A DNA stretch of 64,000 bases, taken from positions 186,001-250,000 of the forward strand of contig NZ_SJSL01000001.1 in the NCBI RefSeq assembly GCF_004331695.1, read 5' to 3'. The translations under genes were made by a program, and so were the position numbers. This stretch comes from Pedobacter psychroterrae (GTDB lineage: Bacteria > Bacteroidota > Bacteroidia > Sphingobacteriales > Sphingobacteriaceae). Each line of letters opens with the position of its first letter. Position 1 is the stretch's first letter. Positions 7,178 through 16,150 of the stretch are shown here, in pieces. The notes under the pieces were generated by a model. The model saw nothing but the letters and a program-made list of their open reading frames with translations. It did no database searches and was not told the DNA's origin.

Positions 7178-9541
7178 TTAATTTCTTAAAGGTTTACCTT
7201 TGGTTACAATACTTTGAATACGCTCTAAAGTTTTCCGTTCACCACAAAGCGATAAAAATGCCTCTCTTTCCAGATCCAGTAAATATTGTTCCGTTACTTC
7301 TGTAGGTGAGGAAAGGTCGCCGCCACACATTACCCATCCCAGTTTCTCAGAAATTTTTTTATCATGTTCTGAGATATAATGGCCTGAATACATCGTGTTT
7401 GCCCCGGCATACACAATTCCCAGTCCCTGCTTTCCCAATACCCTGATATCTTTACGTTGCACAGGTTTTGTATATCCTGCATCAGCCAGTTCAATCGCTT
7501 TAGCTTTTGCATCACCAATCAGCCTGCTCCTGTTCATTGTGATCGAATATTTATCTTTTTGCAGGTAGCCCAGTTCAAATGCCTCCACTGCAGAGGTAGA
7601 TACCTTTGCCATACCTATCGTCAAAAACCTTTCTTTCAATGCATTTTGTACAATCTGGTCATCTTTATATTCATCCGAAGCGCGAAGGGCAAATTCTTTA
7701 GTACCCCCTCCCCCAGGGATTACCCCTACACCAAATTCTACCAGTCCCATATAGGTCTCAGCATTCAGCTGAACATGATCTGCATGCAGACTAAATTCAC
7801 ATCCACCGCCTAAAGTCAGGTTATGAGGCGCCAGTACCACAGGAATAGCCGAATACCTGATCCGCATCGAGGTGTTTTGAAACAACCTTACCGCCATATT
7901 CAGTTCATCCCACTCCTGTTCCACTGCCATCATAAAAATCATTCCTACATTAGCACCGGCCGAGAAATTTGCACCCTCATTGCCAATCACTACCCCTCTA
8001 TACTCTTTCTCTGCCATATCTATGGCCTTATTAATAGCTTGTAGCGTATCTCCGCCAATCGTGTTCATTTTAGAATGAAACTCTACATTCAGTATGCCAT
8101 CGCCCAGATCAATAATAGAAGCACCGGAGTTTTTCCAGATCACTTTATTAGTCCTCAGGTTATCAAGAATAATAAACTCATCCGTTCCTGGAACAACCTT
8201 ATAGCTTTTAGAAGGAATGTCGTAATATTTCCTGACCCCATCCTCCACTTTATAAAAGGTAGTATTGCCAGCTGCCAGCATTTCATGCACCCAGGTGGCA
8301 GCCTCGTGGCCATATTTTTTCATACCTTCTACCGCCTCTGCCACCCCAACTGCGTCCCAGACCTCGAAAGGCCCAAGTTCCCAGCCAAAACCTGCCCGCA
8401 TGGCATCATCTATCCTGTAAAGTTCATCCGAAATCTCCGGAATTCTGTCAGAAACATATTCAAACAAGCCAAAGAATGAAGCCCTGAAAAGTTCTCCCGC
8501 CTTGTCCTTACCAGCAGCAAAAACTTTCATCCTGTCCTTTACTTTTTCAATAGATTTGGTCAGGTCCAGCGTGGCTGATTTCACTTTTGCCTGCGGCTTG
8601 TACTCCAGGGTTTTCAGGTCCAGCGCCAGTATTTCCGTTTTGCCTTCGGCATTTTTAGTTTTTTTATAAAAGCCTTGGTTGGTTTTATCGCCCAGCCATT
8701 TGTTGGCTTCCATTTTTTCTACATATTCCGGCAGTTTAAATAAGTCGTGTGCTTTGTCATCCGGACAATTGTCATACAAACCCTTTGCTACCTTGATCAT
8801 GGTATCCAATCCAACTACATCAGTGGTACGGAAAGTAGCAGATTTAGGCCTGCCCAGTGCAGGACCGGTATATTTATCAACTTCCTCTACCGTTAGGTCC
8901 ATTTTCTGTACCAGGTGCAATAAGGCCATAATTGAATATACCCCAACCCTGTTGGCTATAAAAGCAGGCGTATCTTTACATAAAACTGTAGTCTTACCTA
9001 AAAACTTATCACCATAATGCATTAGAAAATCTACCAGTTCCGGTTTGGTATGCGGTGTCGGAATAATCTCCAGCAGCCTTAGGTAGCGTGGCGGATTAAA
9101 AAAGTGAGTTCCGCAGAAGTTTGCCTTAAAATCATCAGATCTGCCCTCGGCCATCAAATGAATAGGAATTCCCGAGGTATTGGAAGTAACAAAAGTACCT
9201 GCTTTGCGGTATTGTTCTACCTGTTCAAAAACCTTTTTCTTGATGTCCAGGTTTTCTACCACCACTTCGATAATCCAGTCTACCGCAGCAATTTTAGACA
9301 TATCATCCTCAAAATTACCAGTACTGATCTTATTCAGTACTTTCTTCGAATATATTGGGGAGGGGTTAGTTTTAACAGCCGTTTGCAATGCCATATCCAC
9401 GATACTGTTTCTTGCACCTTCTTTTGGTACAATATCGAGCAACAATACTTCCACACCAATATTTGCGAAGTGACAGGCTATCCTTGAGCCCATAATACCC
9501 GAGCCCAGTACAGCTACCTTATTTATCTTTTTGTTCAACAT
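7178..9541 (-). CDS. fadN: 3-hydroxyacyl-CoA dehydrogenase / enoyl-CoA hydratase fusion (FadN-type)
   Basis: A 787-aa bifunctional beta-oxidation enzyme. The dehydrogenase comes first: the NAD-binding motif VAVLGSGIMGSRIACHFA at residues 9-26, then HFFNPPRYLRLLEIIP and NRVGVYS. A second dehydrogenase C-terminal-like unit follows. The enoyl-CoA hydratase/crotonase part is C-terminal, with NEGANFSAGANVG and LTLGGGCEFSLHADHVQ. This order (dehydrogenase then hydratase) is that of Bacillus FadN and is the reverse of E. coli FadB. It hydrates enoyl-CoA and oxidises the 3-hydroxy product. It overlaps the upstream marR gene by 23 bp. Confidence 0.92.
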   Translation of the reverse strand: MLNKKINKVAVLGSGIMGSRIACHFANIGVEVLLLDIVPKEGARNSIVDMALQTAVKTNPSPIYSKKVLNKISTGNFEDDMSKIAAVDWIIEVVVENLDIKKKVFEQVEQYRKAGTFVTSNTSGIPIHLMAEGRSDDFKANFCGTHFFNPPRYLRLLEIIPTPHTKPELVDFLMHYGDKFLGKTTVLCKDTPAFIANRVGVYSIMALLHLVQKMDLTVEEVDKYTGPALGRPKSATFRTTDVVGLDTMIKVAKGLYDNCPDDKAHDLFKLPEYVEKMEANKWLGDKTNQGFYKKTKNAEGKTEILALDLKTLEYKPQAKVKSATLDLTKSIEKVKDRMKVFAAGKDKAGELFRASFFGLFEYVSDRIPEISDELYRIDDAMRAGFGWELGPFEVWDAVGVAEAVEGMKKYGHEAATWVHEMLAAGNTTFYKVEDGVRKYYDIPSKSYKVVPGTDEFIILDNLRTNKVIWKNSGASIIDLGDGILNVEFHSKMNTIGGDTLQAINKAIDMAEKEYRGVVIGNEGANFSAGANVGMIFMMAVEQEWDELNMAVRLFQNTSMRIRYSAIPVVLAPHNLTLGGGCEFSLHADHVQLNAETYMGLVEFGVGVIPGGGGTKEFALRASDEYKDDQIVQNALKERFLTIGMAKVSTSAVEAFELGYLQKDKYSITMNRSRLIGDAKAKAIELADAGYTKPVQRKDIRVLGKQGLGIVYAGANTMYSGHYISEHDKKISEKLGWVMCGGDLSSPTEVTEQYLLDLEREAFLSLCGERKTLERIQSIVTKGKPLRN

Positions 9542-9977
9542 GTTCGATAAGACTTGTATATGATAAAGTGAGCTTATTTAGTTTCTGCAAGGTAGATATG
9601 AGGTTATTCTTTTCAGAAATACTGAGATTCCTGTTTAGAAATTCATTGAATGAAATCACGACTTCTTTGGCAAGCTTTCGCTTTTCCACACCAAAATCAG
9701 TAAGGAATACTTTAACAGAACGCTTATCTCCCAGAGAAGTTTCCCGATAGATGAGTCCTTGCTCTTCCATATTATTTAGCATTCTGGACAAGCTGGTAGC
9801 TTTCACCCCAAGCAAGCCTGCCAGTTGCGAAACAGCTGTCCCTTCCTTATCAATATTGATCAGCACATATCCAATTGCCTGGGTTATGCCAAAACCAGAA
9901 GCAATCTGATTATACGTATTGGCCATGTTCTGCCATACAACCTTTAAAAAATAATCTACTGTTTCCTGTTGTTTCAT
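9519..9977 (-). CDS. MarR family transcriptional regulator of the beta-oxidation operon
   Basis: A 152-aa protein with a MarR winged helix: GTAVSQLAGLLGVKATSLSR is the helix-turn-helix (residues about 46-65), and MLNNMEEQGLIYRETSLGDK RSVKVFLT gives the recognition helix and wing. It is the first gene of the fad operon and overlaps fadN, so autoregulation is likely. A palindrome sits between its start codon and the predicted promoter. By analogy with other fatty-acid-degradation regulators it may sense acyl-CoA, but no ligand residue can be read from the sequence. Confidence 0.88.
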   Translation of the reverse strand: MKQQETVDYFLKVVWQNMANTYNQIASGFGITQAIGYVLINIDKEGTAVSQLAGLLGVKATSLSRMLNNMEEQGLIYRETSLGDKRSVKVFLTDFGVEKRKLAKEVVISFNEFLNRNLSISEKNNLISTLQKLNKLTLSYTSLIEHVEQKDK

Positions 9978-9984
9978 TAATTAC

Positions 9985-9996
9985 TATGCTTGCATA
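9985..9996. promoter_or_regulatory. Candidate MarR operator (TATGC-TT-GCATA)
   Basis: A perfect 5+5 bp palindrome with a 2-bp spacer lies 7 bp upstream of the marR start codon and just downstream of the predicted -7 box, that is, at the expected transcription start. A dimeric MarR protein bound there would block initiation. Binding by this MarR is inferred from position only. Confidence 0.5.
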
Positions 9997-9997
9997 A

Positions 9998-10028
9998 CAA
10001 AGCTATTGAAATTAAAATTATAATGCAA
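9998..10028 (-). promoter_or_regulatory. Bacteroidota-type promoter for marR-fadN-fadA operon
   Basis: On the minus strand TTG (10028-10026) is followed after 20 bp by TAGCTTTG (10005-9998), matching the -33/-7 consensus TTG and TAnnTTTG. It lies 20 bp upstream of the marR start codon. Confidence 0.65.
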
Positions 10029-10114
10029 ACATATTATATAAAATTTTGAGCGCAAAAAAAAGCCCTTAAACCATATCAATCGCTGATTTTAAACTGAAAA
10101 CTATTTTAGACTTA

Positions 10115-11884
10115 TTAATTATAGCTTTCAGCATCCTTATAGATCTTCTCTACAATATCCCCATTTTTTTCAAGAATGATTTTTCTTTTCAGGCTCAGTT
10201 TAGGTGTAAGCTCTCCGCCGTCTATGCTCCACTGCTTAGGCAGGAGTGCAAACCGCTTCACCTGTTCCCATTTACCAAAATCCTTACAAGTATCTGTCAC
10301 AATACGTTGAAACTTATCAAGCACCTGCGGATTTCCACACATCTCTTCATTAGTAGTATAAACAATTCCCTTTTTATCGGCCCATGCCTTCAACGCGACG
10401 AAATTAGGGACAATCAGTGCGGCCGGGAATTTACGGTTCTCACCTATCACCATTACCTGCTCTACCAATGGCGTTTCCTTAAATTTATTCTCCAGCATCT
10501 GCGGAGATACATATTTACCTCCTGCTGTTTTAAATATCTCCTTCTTTCTGTCAGTAATCTTCAGGAACCTACCATTAACAATCTCACCGATATCACCAGT
10601 ATGAAACCAGCCATCATGATCTATAGTTTCGGCTGTCAGGTCATCCCGCAGATAATAACCCTTCATGATGGCATGGCCGCGCGCCAATACTTCCCCGTCT
10701 TCTGCTATTTTTACTTCTACACCCTCTATTACTGGGCCCACTGTACCAAACATAGTATTTCCAAAATGGTTTACTGTGATTACAGGGGAGGTTTCTGTCA
10801 ACCCATAACCTTCAAACACAGGCATACCTGCTGCCCAAAATATTCTTGCCAACCGCTGGTTCAATGCGGCCCCGCCTGAAACAATGACCACCACATTTCC
10901 ACCCAGGGCCTCCTTCCATTTTTTAAATACCAGCTTGCGGGCTATGCTTAACTGCAAATTATAAAACCAGCCGTTTTCTATTTCATACTTTTCAGCTAGC
11001 GCTACAGACCAGAAAAATATCCCTCTTTTGATCCCTGTCAGCGCTTTACCTTTTTCCATGATCTTCTCATACACCTTTTCCAGCAGTCTTGGTACAGTAG
11101 AGAAAACATTTGGTTTTATAAACTGGATATCGGCCACTATGGTATCCATACTTTCCGCATAGTAAACCGCAGTATTGCAATACATATACAGATAGACTAC
11201 CATCCGCTCAAAAATATGGGAAAGCGGCAGGAAACTCAGCCCAGCACTTATTCCATCAGGCAAAAGCACTGCCGAATTTTCGAAGTTTTTCACCAGGTTG
11301 TCATGCGTCAGCATTACCCCCTTTGGGGTCCCTGTGGTGCCAGATGTATAAATAAGGGTTAATATATCTTCCGGCGTTACTTTATTCCGGTATTCATCCA
11401 GATTTACCTGAGCTTGAGTTATTCCGTCGGCTATGAGTTCTCCCCAATGGCTGGCCCCGGCCACTTTTTCAAAAGTATAGATCATTATCGGCCTTTCTAT
11501 TGATTTAGTAACCGCAGTGATTTTGGCATACAATAATTCGTCGGCTACAAAAACAACAGTAACCTCAGCATTTTCTAAAATAAACTTGATGTCATGTTCA
11601 GCCAGGGTTGGGTAAAGAGGGATCTGATACGCGCCTATCTGCATAATTGCAAAATCCGCAATGTTCCATTCAGGTCTGTTGGCAGACATCACCGCTACCC
11701 GGGACGCTTTGCCTACGTTAATACCGATTAAGCCCCTGCTCATTGCATCCACCTTCTCACAAAATGCCCTGGTGCTATATTTATTCCATTCACCATGCAC
11801 CTTGCCACTTACAAATTCTTCTTTAGGAAAATTTTCCAGATTGTATTGAAGTAAATCAAATACTCTTGTGATCATGGTGGCCAT
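10115..11884 (-). CDS. Long-chain fatty acid--CoA ligase (AMP-forming)
   Basis: About 590 aa. The adenylate-forming signature LTLIYTSGTTGTPKGVMLTH is near residue 180, followed by LPLSHIFERM. Later motifs are VSGGAALNQRLARIFWAAG, FEGYGLTETSPVITVN, GWFHTGDIGEI and the hinge LKITDRKKEIFKTAGGKYVSP. It activates fatty acids to acyl-CoA and so feeds the beta-oxidation operon next to it, but it is a separate transcript because the fad promoter lies between. The start is uncertain: ATG at 11884 or 11875 (MITRVFDLL). A TAAGTTTG box at 11895-11888 would put the start of transcription very near the first codon, which favours 11875. Confidence 0.92.
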   Translation of the reverse strand: MATMITRVFDLLQYNLENFPKEEFVSGKVHGEWNKYSTRAFCEKVDAMSRGLIGINVGKASRVAVMSANRPEWNIADFAIMQIGAYQIPLYPTLAEHDIKFILENAEVTVVFVADELLYAKITAVTKSIERPIMIYTFEKVAGASHWGELIADGITQAQVNLDEYRNKVTPEDILTLIYTSGTTGTPKGVMLTHDNLVKNFENSAVLLPDGISAGLSFLPLSHIFERMVVYLYMYCNTAVYYAESMDTIVADIQFIKPNVFSTVPRLLEKVYEKIMEKGKALTGIKRGIFFWSVALAEKYEIENGWFYNLQLSIARKLVFKKWKEALGGNVVVIVSGGAALNQRLARIFWAAGMPVFEGYGLTETSPVITVNHFGNTMFGTVGPVIEGVEVKIAEDGEVLARGHAIMKGYYLRDDLTAETIDHDGWFHTGDIGEIVNGRFLKITDRKKEIFKTAGGKYVSPQMLENKFKETPLVEQVMVIGENRKFPAALIVPNFVALKAWADKKGIVYTTNEEMCGNPQVLDKFQRIVTDTCKDFGKWEQVKRFALLPKQWSIDGGELTPKLSLKRKIILEKNGDIVEKIYKDAESYN

Positions 11885-11935
11885 ACGCAAACTTATAAAT
11901 GGATTTAACCAAATCTAACAAATATCTGCGTGAAT

Positions 11936-11968
11936 AAAAAGGCGGCAGATTTACATCTGCCGCCTTTT
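11936..11968. terminator. Bidirectional terminator after the GIN-domain gene
   Basis: GGCGGCAGAT (11941-11950) and ATCTGCCGCC (11955-11964) form a perfect 10-bp stem with a 4-nt loop, flanked by five A on the left and four T on the right. On the minus strand it ends the GIN-domain gene 22 bp past its stop codon. Confidence 0.9.
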
Positions 11969-11990
11969 GCATTATATATGTTGTGTGTTG

Positions 11991-12599
11991 TTATTTTACA
12001 AGTTCTGCACTCAAACGCTCAGCTTTCATCGCCAATGCTCCCGAAAGTGTGCTTTCTGTTCTCTGGCTTACAAAGTTCCTCAACTTAGCATTGTTCATAT
12101 TATCAGCTACCAGGATATGCTCGTCTGCAGTACCGCTCATTTTCAATACCGCATCATCTGTAATCACTGTGTAAAGACTGCCGGTGGTAGTTTTTACTTT
12201 TGCAGTAGCACATTGGTTTAAAAATATCTGAAGATATTTTACATCAAAATTCCCGGTTGTCACTACTGATGAACCACCCGCAGCCTCAATCCGCTGAAGA
12301 TCTTTTACCGATATATTGATGGTCACCTGGTGCGACTCTGAAGAATTGATATACAAGGTCTGGCCTTTGCTCTGTATGCTGGTGTTCTCTGAATTGAACT
12401 GATCATCTACTGATACAGCCTCTACATCACTTTGAGTGAGTACGATCTTTACATTTCCGCTCACCCAGATCTTGTTGATCCCGCTGATCGGGGTATCAAA
12501 GTTTTTATAGTTATGGGCCGCTGAACTGGTCAATGCTGTACCGGTTAATACGATAGCAGTTAATAAAGTGGCGAATAATGTTTTAGTCAAAGTTTTCAT
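11991..12599 (-). CDS. Secreted GIN-domain (DUF2807) protein
   Basis: A 202-aa protein with an N-terminal signal peptide (MKTLTKTLFATLLTAIVLTG, cleavage after SSA). The rest resembles the GIN/DUF2807 fold, a right-handed beta-helix of short repeated strands: GINKIWVSGNVKIVLTQSD, VTINISVKDLQRIEAAGGSS, LKMSGTADEHILVADNMNNA. Bacteroidota carry many such exported proteins; an adhesin-like or envelope role is proposed in databases but not proven. It is a single gene with its own terminator. Confidence in the family is fairly good; function is unknown. Confidence 0.7.
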   Translation of the reverse strand: MKTLTKTLFATLLTAIVLTGTALTSSAAHNYKNFDTPISGINKIWVSGNVKIVLTQSDVEAVSVDDQFNSENTSIQSKGQTLYINSSESHQVTINISVKDLQRIEAAGGSSVVTTGNFDVKYLQIFLNQCATAKVKTTTGSLYTVITDDAVLKMSGTADEHILVADNMNNAKLRNFVSQRTESTLSGALAMKAERLSAELVK

Positions 12600-12676
12600 A
12601 ATGGTGTTGTTTTCGTTTTAATTTTCTTGTTGTTTTGTAATTAAGACGCAACTGAGATAAAAACGTTGCACGCCAT

Positions 12677-12700
12677 TATGCTGTATTATACCAGCATAAG
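12677..12700. other. Inverted repeat upstream of the GIN-domain gene
   Basis: TTATGCTG (12677-12684) and CAGCATAA (12693-12700) form a perfect 8-bp inverted repeat with an 8-bp AT-rich spacer. It lies 78 bp upstream of the GIN-domain start codon and 73 bp after the DUF1080 gene end, so it could be an operator or a weak hairpin. No T-run follows. Confidence 0.35.
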
Positions 12701-12772
12701 CTAACTCACGACAAACACCCGAAAATTTTCGACGAACACGATGTAATAACAAACGGACACAAAGACATAAAA

Positions 12773-13474
12773 CTACATTGCTTTGATCCTGATATTTCTA
12801 AACGACACTACACCTCCATGCTCTTGGAGCAGGATACGCCCTTTTTTGACCGAACCAAAACCAGGCACTGCCTTACTGAATTTACTTTGTGCTACTGAAG
12901 CTGTAAATTTCTTGCTGCCCCGGGTATATTCAAGGATCTTAAAGCCATTCAGCCAATGCTCAATATGATCGCCTTTAGAAACAATCCGAATTGAATTCCA
13001 TTTTCCAGGTGGATTTACTTTCTTCCTGAGCTTTACAGGCGGCAACACGTCATACAGCGATCCGGCGAGATGATCGGCTTCTTTATTGTCCTCTGCAAGC
13101 TTGTCGTCCAGGATCTGGTACTCCATACCAAGATTACCCCCGCTCTCATATTTTGCAAAGAGATACTTGACCCCGCTGTTGCATGCAGTATCGATCATAT
13201 AGTCCAGTTTTAGATCAAAATCAGCATAATCCATTAAGGTAATTATATCACCACCTTTACCTCCCGCCACCGTAGTAAGGATTCCATTTTCAACTTTCCA
13301 ACCTGCAGGCACCGGTTGTCCGCTCGTAGCAGACCAGCCATCAGTACTCAAACCGTCAAACAAAAGCATCCAGCCATCTTTCTTTTCCGAACGGGTTAAC
13401 TTATTAACAGACTGAGCCTTTAATACCAGCGCAAGACTCATCCATACTATTAAAACACAAATGCTCCTTTTCAT
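12773..13474 (-). CDS. Secreted 3-keto-disaccharide hydrolase family (DUF1080) protein
   Basis: A 233-aa protein with a signal peptide (MKRSICVLIVWMSLALVLKA). The mature part is a concanavalin-like jelly roll of the DUF1080 family: GWMLLFDGLSTDGWSATSG is the family's opening motif, followed by GDIITLMDYADFDLKLDY, SGVKYLFAKYE, GMEYQILDD, KWNSIRIVSKGDHIEHWLNG and the C-terminal VSFRNIRIKAM. Family members have been linked to 3-keto-glycoside hydrolysis or glycan binding; the exact substrate is unknown. A second member lies at 45677-46396. Confidence 0.82.
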   Translation of the reverse strand: MKRSICVLIVWMSLALVLKAQSVNKLTRSEKKDGWMLLFDGLSTDGWSATSGQPVPAGWKVENGILTTVAGGKGGDIITLMDYADFDLKLDYMIDTACNSGVKYLFAKYESGGNLGMEYQILDDKLAEDNKEADHLAGSLYDVLPPVKLRKKVNPPGKWNSIRIVSKGDHIEHWLNGFKILEYTRGSKKFTASVAQSKFSKAVPGFGSVKKGRILLQEHGGVVSFRNIRIKAM

Positions 13475-13605
13475 ATCAATTCAATCGTTTTTAAACCTGA
13501 CAATTCCATTCTTTTAATTTATAGATGAATTTACAAATATTACCCGGTTCTTTCGGCACAATACTTGCTTCTATAGTTTTATCTTAAAAATTTAAATTAT
13601 AACGT

Positions 13606-14082
13606 ATGAAAAAATTACTTTTTACTTTTATTGCAATTGGCGCGCTCTTTATCGCTAACCTAACTGATGCTCAGGCACAAGACTACAAAAATGCTATTGG
13701 TGGCCGCTTTGGATCTGCTAATGGTGTAAGTTTTAAAACTGGACTAAATAATAAAGCGATGCTGGAATTAATTGGTAATTTCAGGAGTAACAGTGGTGTT
13801 TCTTATTTTAACCTGACAGGTTTATATGAAGTATATAACCCGATAGGCGGAGCTGCGGGCCTTAACTGGTACTATGGTGCAGGTGCTACCATCGGTTCTT
13901 ACAAAGTAAAAGGGGTGGCAAGTGATGTTTATTTGTCAGCAAATGGTGTATTGGGATTAGACTATAAATTTAAGGACGCACCTATCAACTTATCAATTGA
14001 TTGGGTTCCTGCATTGCAGTTAACTCCTAATACGGGTTTTTATGGTGGTGATGTTGGCTTAGGTGTACGTTTCACTTTTTAA
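13606..14082 (+). CDS. Small outer-membrane beta-barrel-like protein
   Basis: A 158-aa protein with a signal peptide ending ADA-like at about residue 24 (LTDAQAQD). The rest alternates short amphipathic strands rich in Gly, Tyr and Asn, and it ends in Phe (GGDVGLGVRFTF), the usual terminal residue for outer-membrane barrels recognised by BamA. Segments such as GGRFGSANGVSFKTGL, GAAGLNWYYGAGATIGSY and NLSIDWVPALQLTP fit a small eight-strand barrel. No enzyme motif is seen. Function unknown. Confidence 0.65.
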   Translation: MKKLLFTFIAIGALFIANLTDAQAQDYKNAIGGRFGSANGVSFKTGLNNKAMLELIGNFRSNSGVSYFNLTGLYEVYNPIGGAAGLNWYYGAGATIGSYKVKGVASDVYLSANGVLGLDYKFKDAPINLSIDWVPALQLTPNTGFYGGDVGLGVRFTF

Positions 14083-14124
14083 AAAAGAATAACAATTCCA
14101 TTTCCGGGAAGCCGGAGTGATAAA

Positions 14125-14169
14125 AAACCGATCGTCATCCTGAAACAAATTCAGGATGACGATCGGTTT
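14125..14169. terminator. Perfect 20-bp hairpin, bidirectional terminator
   Basis: Positions 14125-14144 and 14150-14169 are perfect reverse complements (stem AAACCGATCGTCATCCTGAA, loop ACAAA). It lies between the convergent small barrel gene and the M61 peptidase gene, so it can end both. The stem contains CGTCATCCTGAA, a motif also found in the intergenic repeat near 56068. Confidence 0.85.
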
Positions 14170-14200
14170 AAGATTATACTACCTCCGCTAGCCATCTATC

Positions 14201-15991
14201 TTACTTCAGCCAAGCCGTTCTTACTTTCAGCTGCGAAGCACTTGCTTTTTCGTCAAGTTGCGTTACTAACTTTACGCTCGTTGCGGCTTTTAACTTGATT
14301 TTAATGTCCTTAACTATTCCATCTCTTCTGATCATAATAGTTACTTCATCTCCAATATTTTTACCTGTAATGGTTGGCATACGTTCTATTGCAGCCTCAA
14401 CAGGGATACCATCTACACTGATCACTTCATCGTTCACATTTAATCCCCCCTCCCATGCGGCAGAATTACGGGATACTGCAGAGACAATGATACCACCTTC
14501 AATTTTTTTGGATGCTACGCCCAGATAGGGAACTTTCATACCAGCATTTTCATCTTTAACCAGGATACCTGCATATCCAAAATACTTTGCATAGTCGATA
14601 GGCCCGGTTCCGTTCACGTACTTTTCCCAGAAAGGATTAAAACTGATTCCGCTGATCTTTTCAACCATAGCCTTAAATTTCGCATCGGTATATCCTCTTC
14701 CCTGCTTTTTATAATATTCTGTATACATGGCCTTCATCACATCATCCAGATTTTTGGCCCCTTTTGTGGCATGGGTAATTTCAAGGTCCATCAGCAAACC
14801 CATCACTTCACCTTTGCTGTAATACGAAATGGTTGAATTGTTTGAATTCTCATTTGGCCTGTATGCTTTGATCCAGGCATCGTAACTAGCTTCTGCGGCC
14901 GATTGTACCCTGGAACCTGGTGTGTTTACTACTCCTGCTATTGCTGTTGCAAGCGTTTGAGCCGTTTCTTCCAAAGTAAAAAATCCAGCCCTGAACATCA
15001 GCTTGTTTTCATAATAAGAGGTAAAACCCTCAGCTACCCAAAGACTGGTTGTATAGTTTTCATTGTCGTAATCAAAGGGCCCTAAAGCTGCGGGGCGCAA
15101 CCGCTTTACATTCCATAGGTGGTAATATTCATGCGCTACCAGGTTAAGGAAACTTTTATAACCAGTTTCAGAAGTATAAGCAGTACGGGTGGCACCCAAT
15201 ACGGTAGAGTTTAAATGCTCAAGACCACCACCACCAGCCTCAAAATTGTGTACAATAAAGGTGTAGTGTTTATTCGGATTTTCACCATAAATGGCGGTAC
15301 CCTGCTCCACAATTTTGGCCATATCTACCTTCAATTTCTCTTTATCATAATTGCCGCCGCCAAACATCGCCACCTCGTGCTTTACCCCGGATGCTGTAAA
15401 CTCAAACACATCCTGGTTTCCAACTTCTATTGGACTGTCAAATAAAATATCAAAGTTTTGGGCAGTATAACTGAAAGGCTGATTTGTTACTGGTTCTAAT
15501 CCTGTAGATACTTTATTCCATCCATTAAATGGATGGATCTTTACAGTACTTGGCAGATTAAGCATCCCATCAGGATACATAAAAATACCTGTACTTGACA
15601 GGAAAGCGTGCTCATCTGTTATGAAAGAGGTGCGTACGGAGACTTCATTTGCGTACACACGGTAATTTAGTTTAATGTCTTTTGCTTTTGCATGATAAAT
15701 CCTCCAGGCATTCTTTCTTATCTTTTCAAATTTAATAGACTTACCACCGGCAGTCGCAGTAAATCCTTCAATGTTTTTAGCAAATTCACGCACCAGATAA
15801 GATCCCGGTGTCCATACGGGCATTTTTACATCCACATAGTCCTTTGCCAATCCGGAAATATTCATTTCTACTTCAGCATAATGTGCTTGAGGTTCTTTAA
15901 AACTAATCTCAAATCCTATCTTTATCTGTGATTTAACTGTCATGCTTATTGTTAGTAATAGTAATAATCCGGCTAATGATTTTCTCAACAT
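14201..15991 (-). CDS. M61 family metallopeptidase with PDZ domain
   Basis: Start chosen at 15991 (MLRKSLAGLLLLLTISMTV...), which gives a proper signal peptide; the open frame runs 57 bp further without one. The 596-aa product has the M61 (glycyl aminopeptidase) N-terminal beta domain, then the zinc motif LVAHEYYHLWNVKRLRP with HExxH, and NYTTSLWVAEGFTSYYE carrying the third zinc ligand Glu. A PDZ domain lies near the C-terminus (VPYLGVASKKIEGGIIVSAV, GLNVNDEVISVDGIPVE). It is a periplasmic or surface exopeptidase of unknown target. Convergent with the small barrel gene. Confidence 0.92.
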   Translation of the reverse strand: MLRKSLAGLLLLLTISMTVKSQIKIGFEISFKEPQAHYAEVEMNISGLAKDYVDVKMPVWTPGSYLVREFAKNIEGFTATAGGKSIKFEKIRKNAWRIYHAKAKDIKLNYRVYANEVSVRTSFITDEHAFLSSTGIFMYPDGMLNLPSTVKIHPFNGWNKVSTGLEPVTNQPFSYTAQNFDILFDSPIEVGNQDVFEFTASGVKHEVAMFGGGNYDKEKLKVDMAKIVEQGTAIYGENPNKHYTFIVHNFEAGGGGLEHLNSTVLGATRTAYTSETGYKSFLNLVAHEYYHLWNVKRLRPAALGPFDYDNENYTTSLWVAEGFTSYYENKLMFRAGFFTLEETAQTLATAIAGVVNTPGSRVQSAAEASYDAWIKAYRPNENSNNSTISYYSKGEVMGLLMDLEITHATKGAKNLDDVMKAMYTEYYKKQGRGYTDAKFKAMVEKISGISFNPFWEKYVNGTGPIDYAKYFGYAGILVKDENAGMKVPYLGVASKKIEGGIIVSAVSRNSAAWEGGLNVNDEVISVDGIPVEAAIERMPTITGKNIGDEVTIMIRRDGIVKDIKIKLKAATSVKLVTQLDEKASASQLKVRTAWLK

Positions 15992-16085
15992 AATACATAT
16001 TTTAATTGCCCCAAACTTAGATAAAATTGCGCTAATGACCAATTTCACCTAAAGTAACAAGATTATGTACAAGCTGTAACATCCT

Positions 16086-16116
16086 TAATACAAGGGGCTC
16101 GGGGCATTATATTTGA
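16086..16116 (+). promoter_or_regulatory. Candidate promoter of the RND efflux operon
   Basis: TATATTTG at 16109-16116 is a full match to the -7 box; TTA at 16086-16088, 20 bp upstream, is a partial -33 match. It lies 35 bp before the adaptor gene start. Confidence 0.45.
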
Positions 16117-16150
16117 ATAATTTTACACATTAACATTGATAATTATCTGC

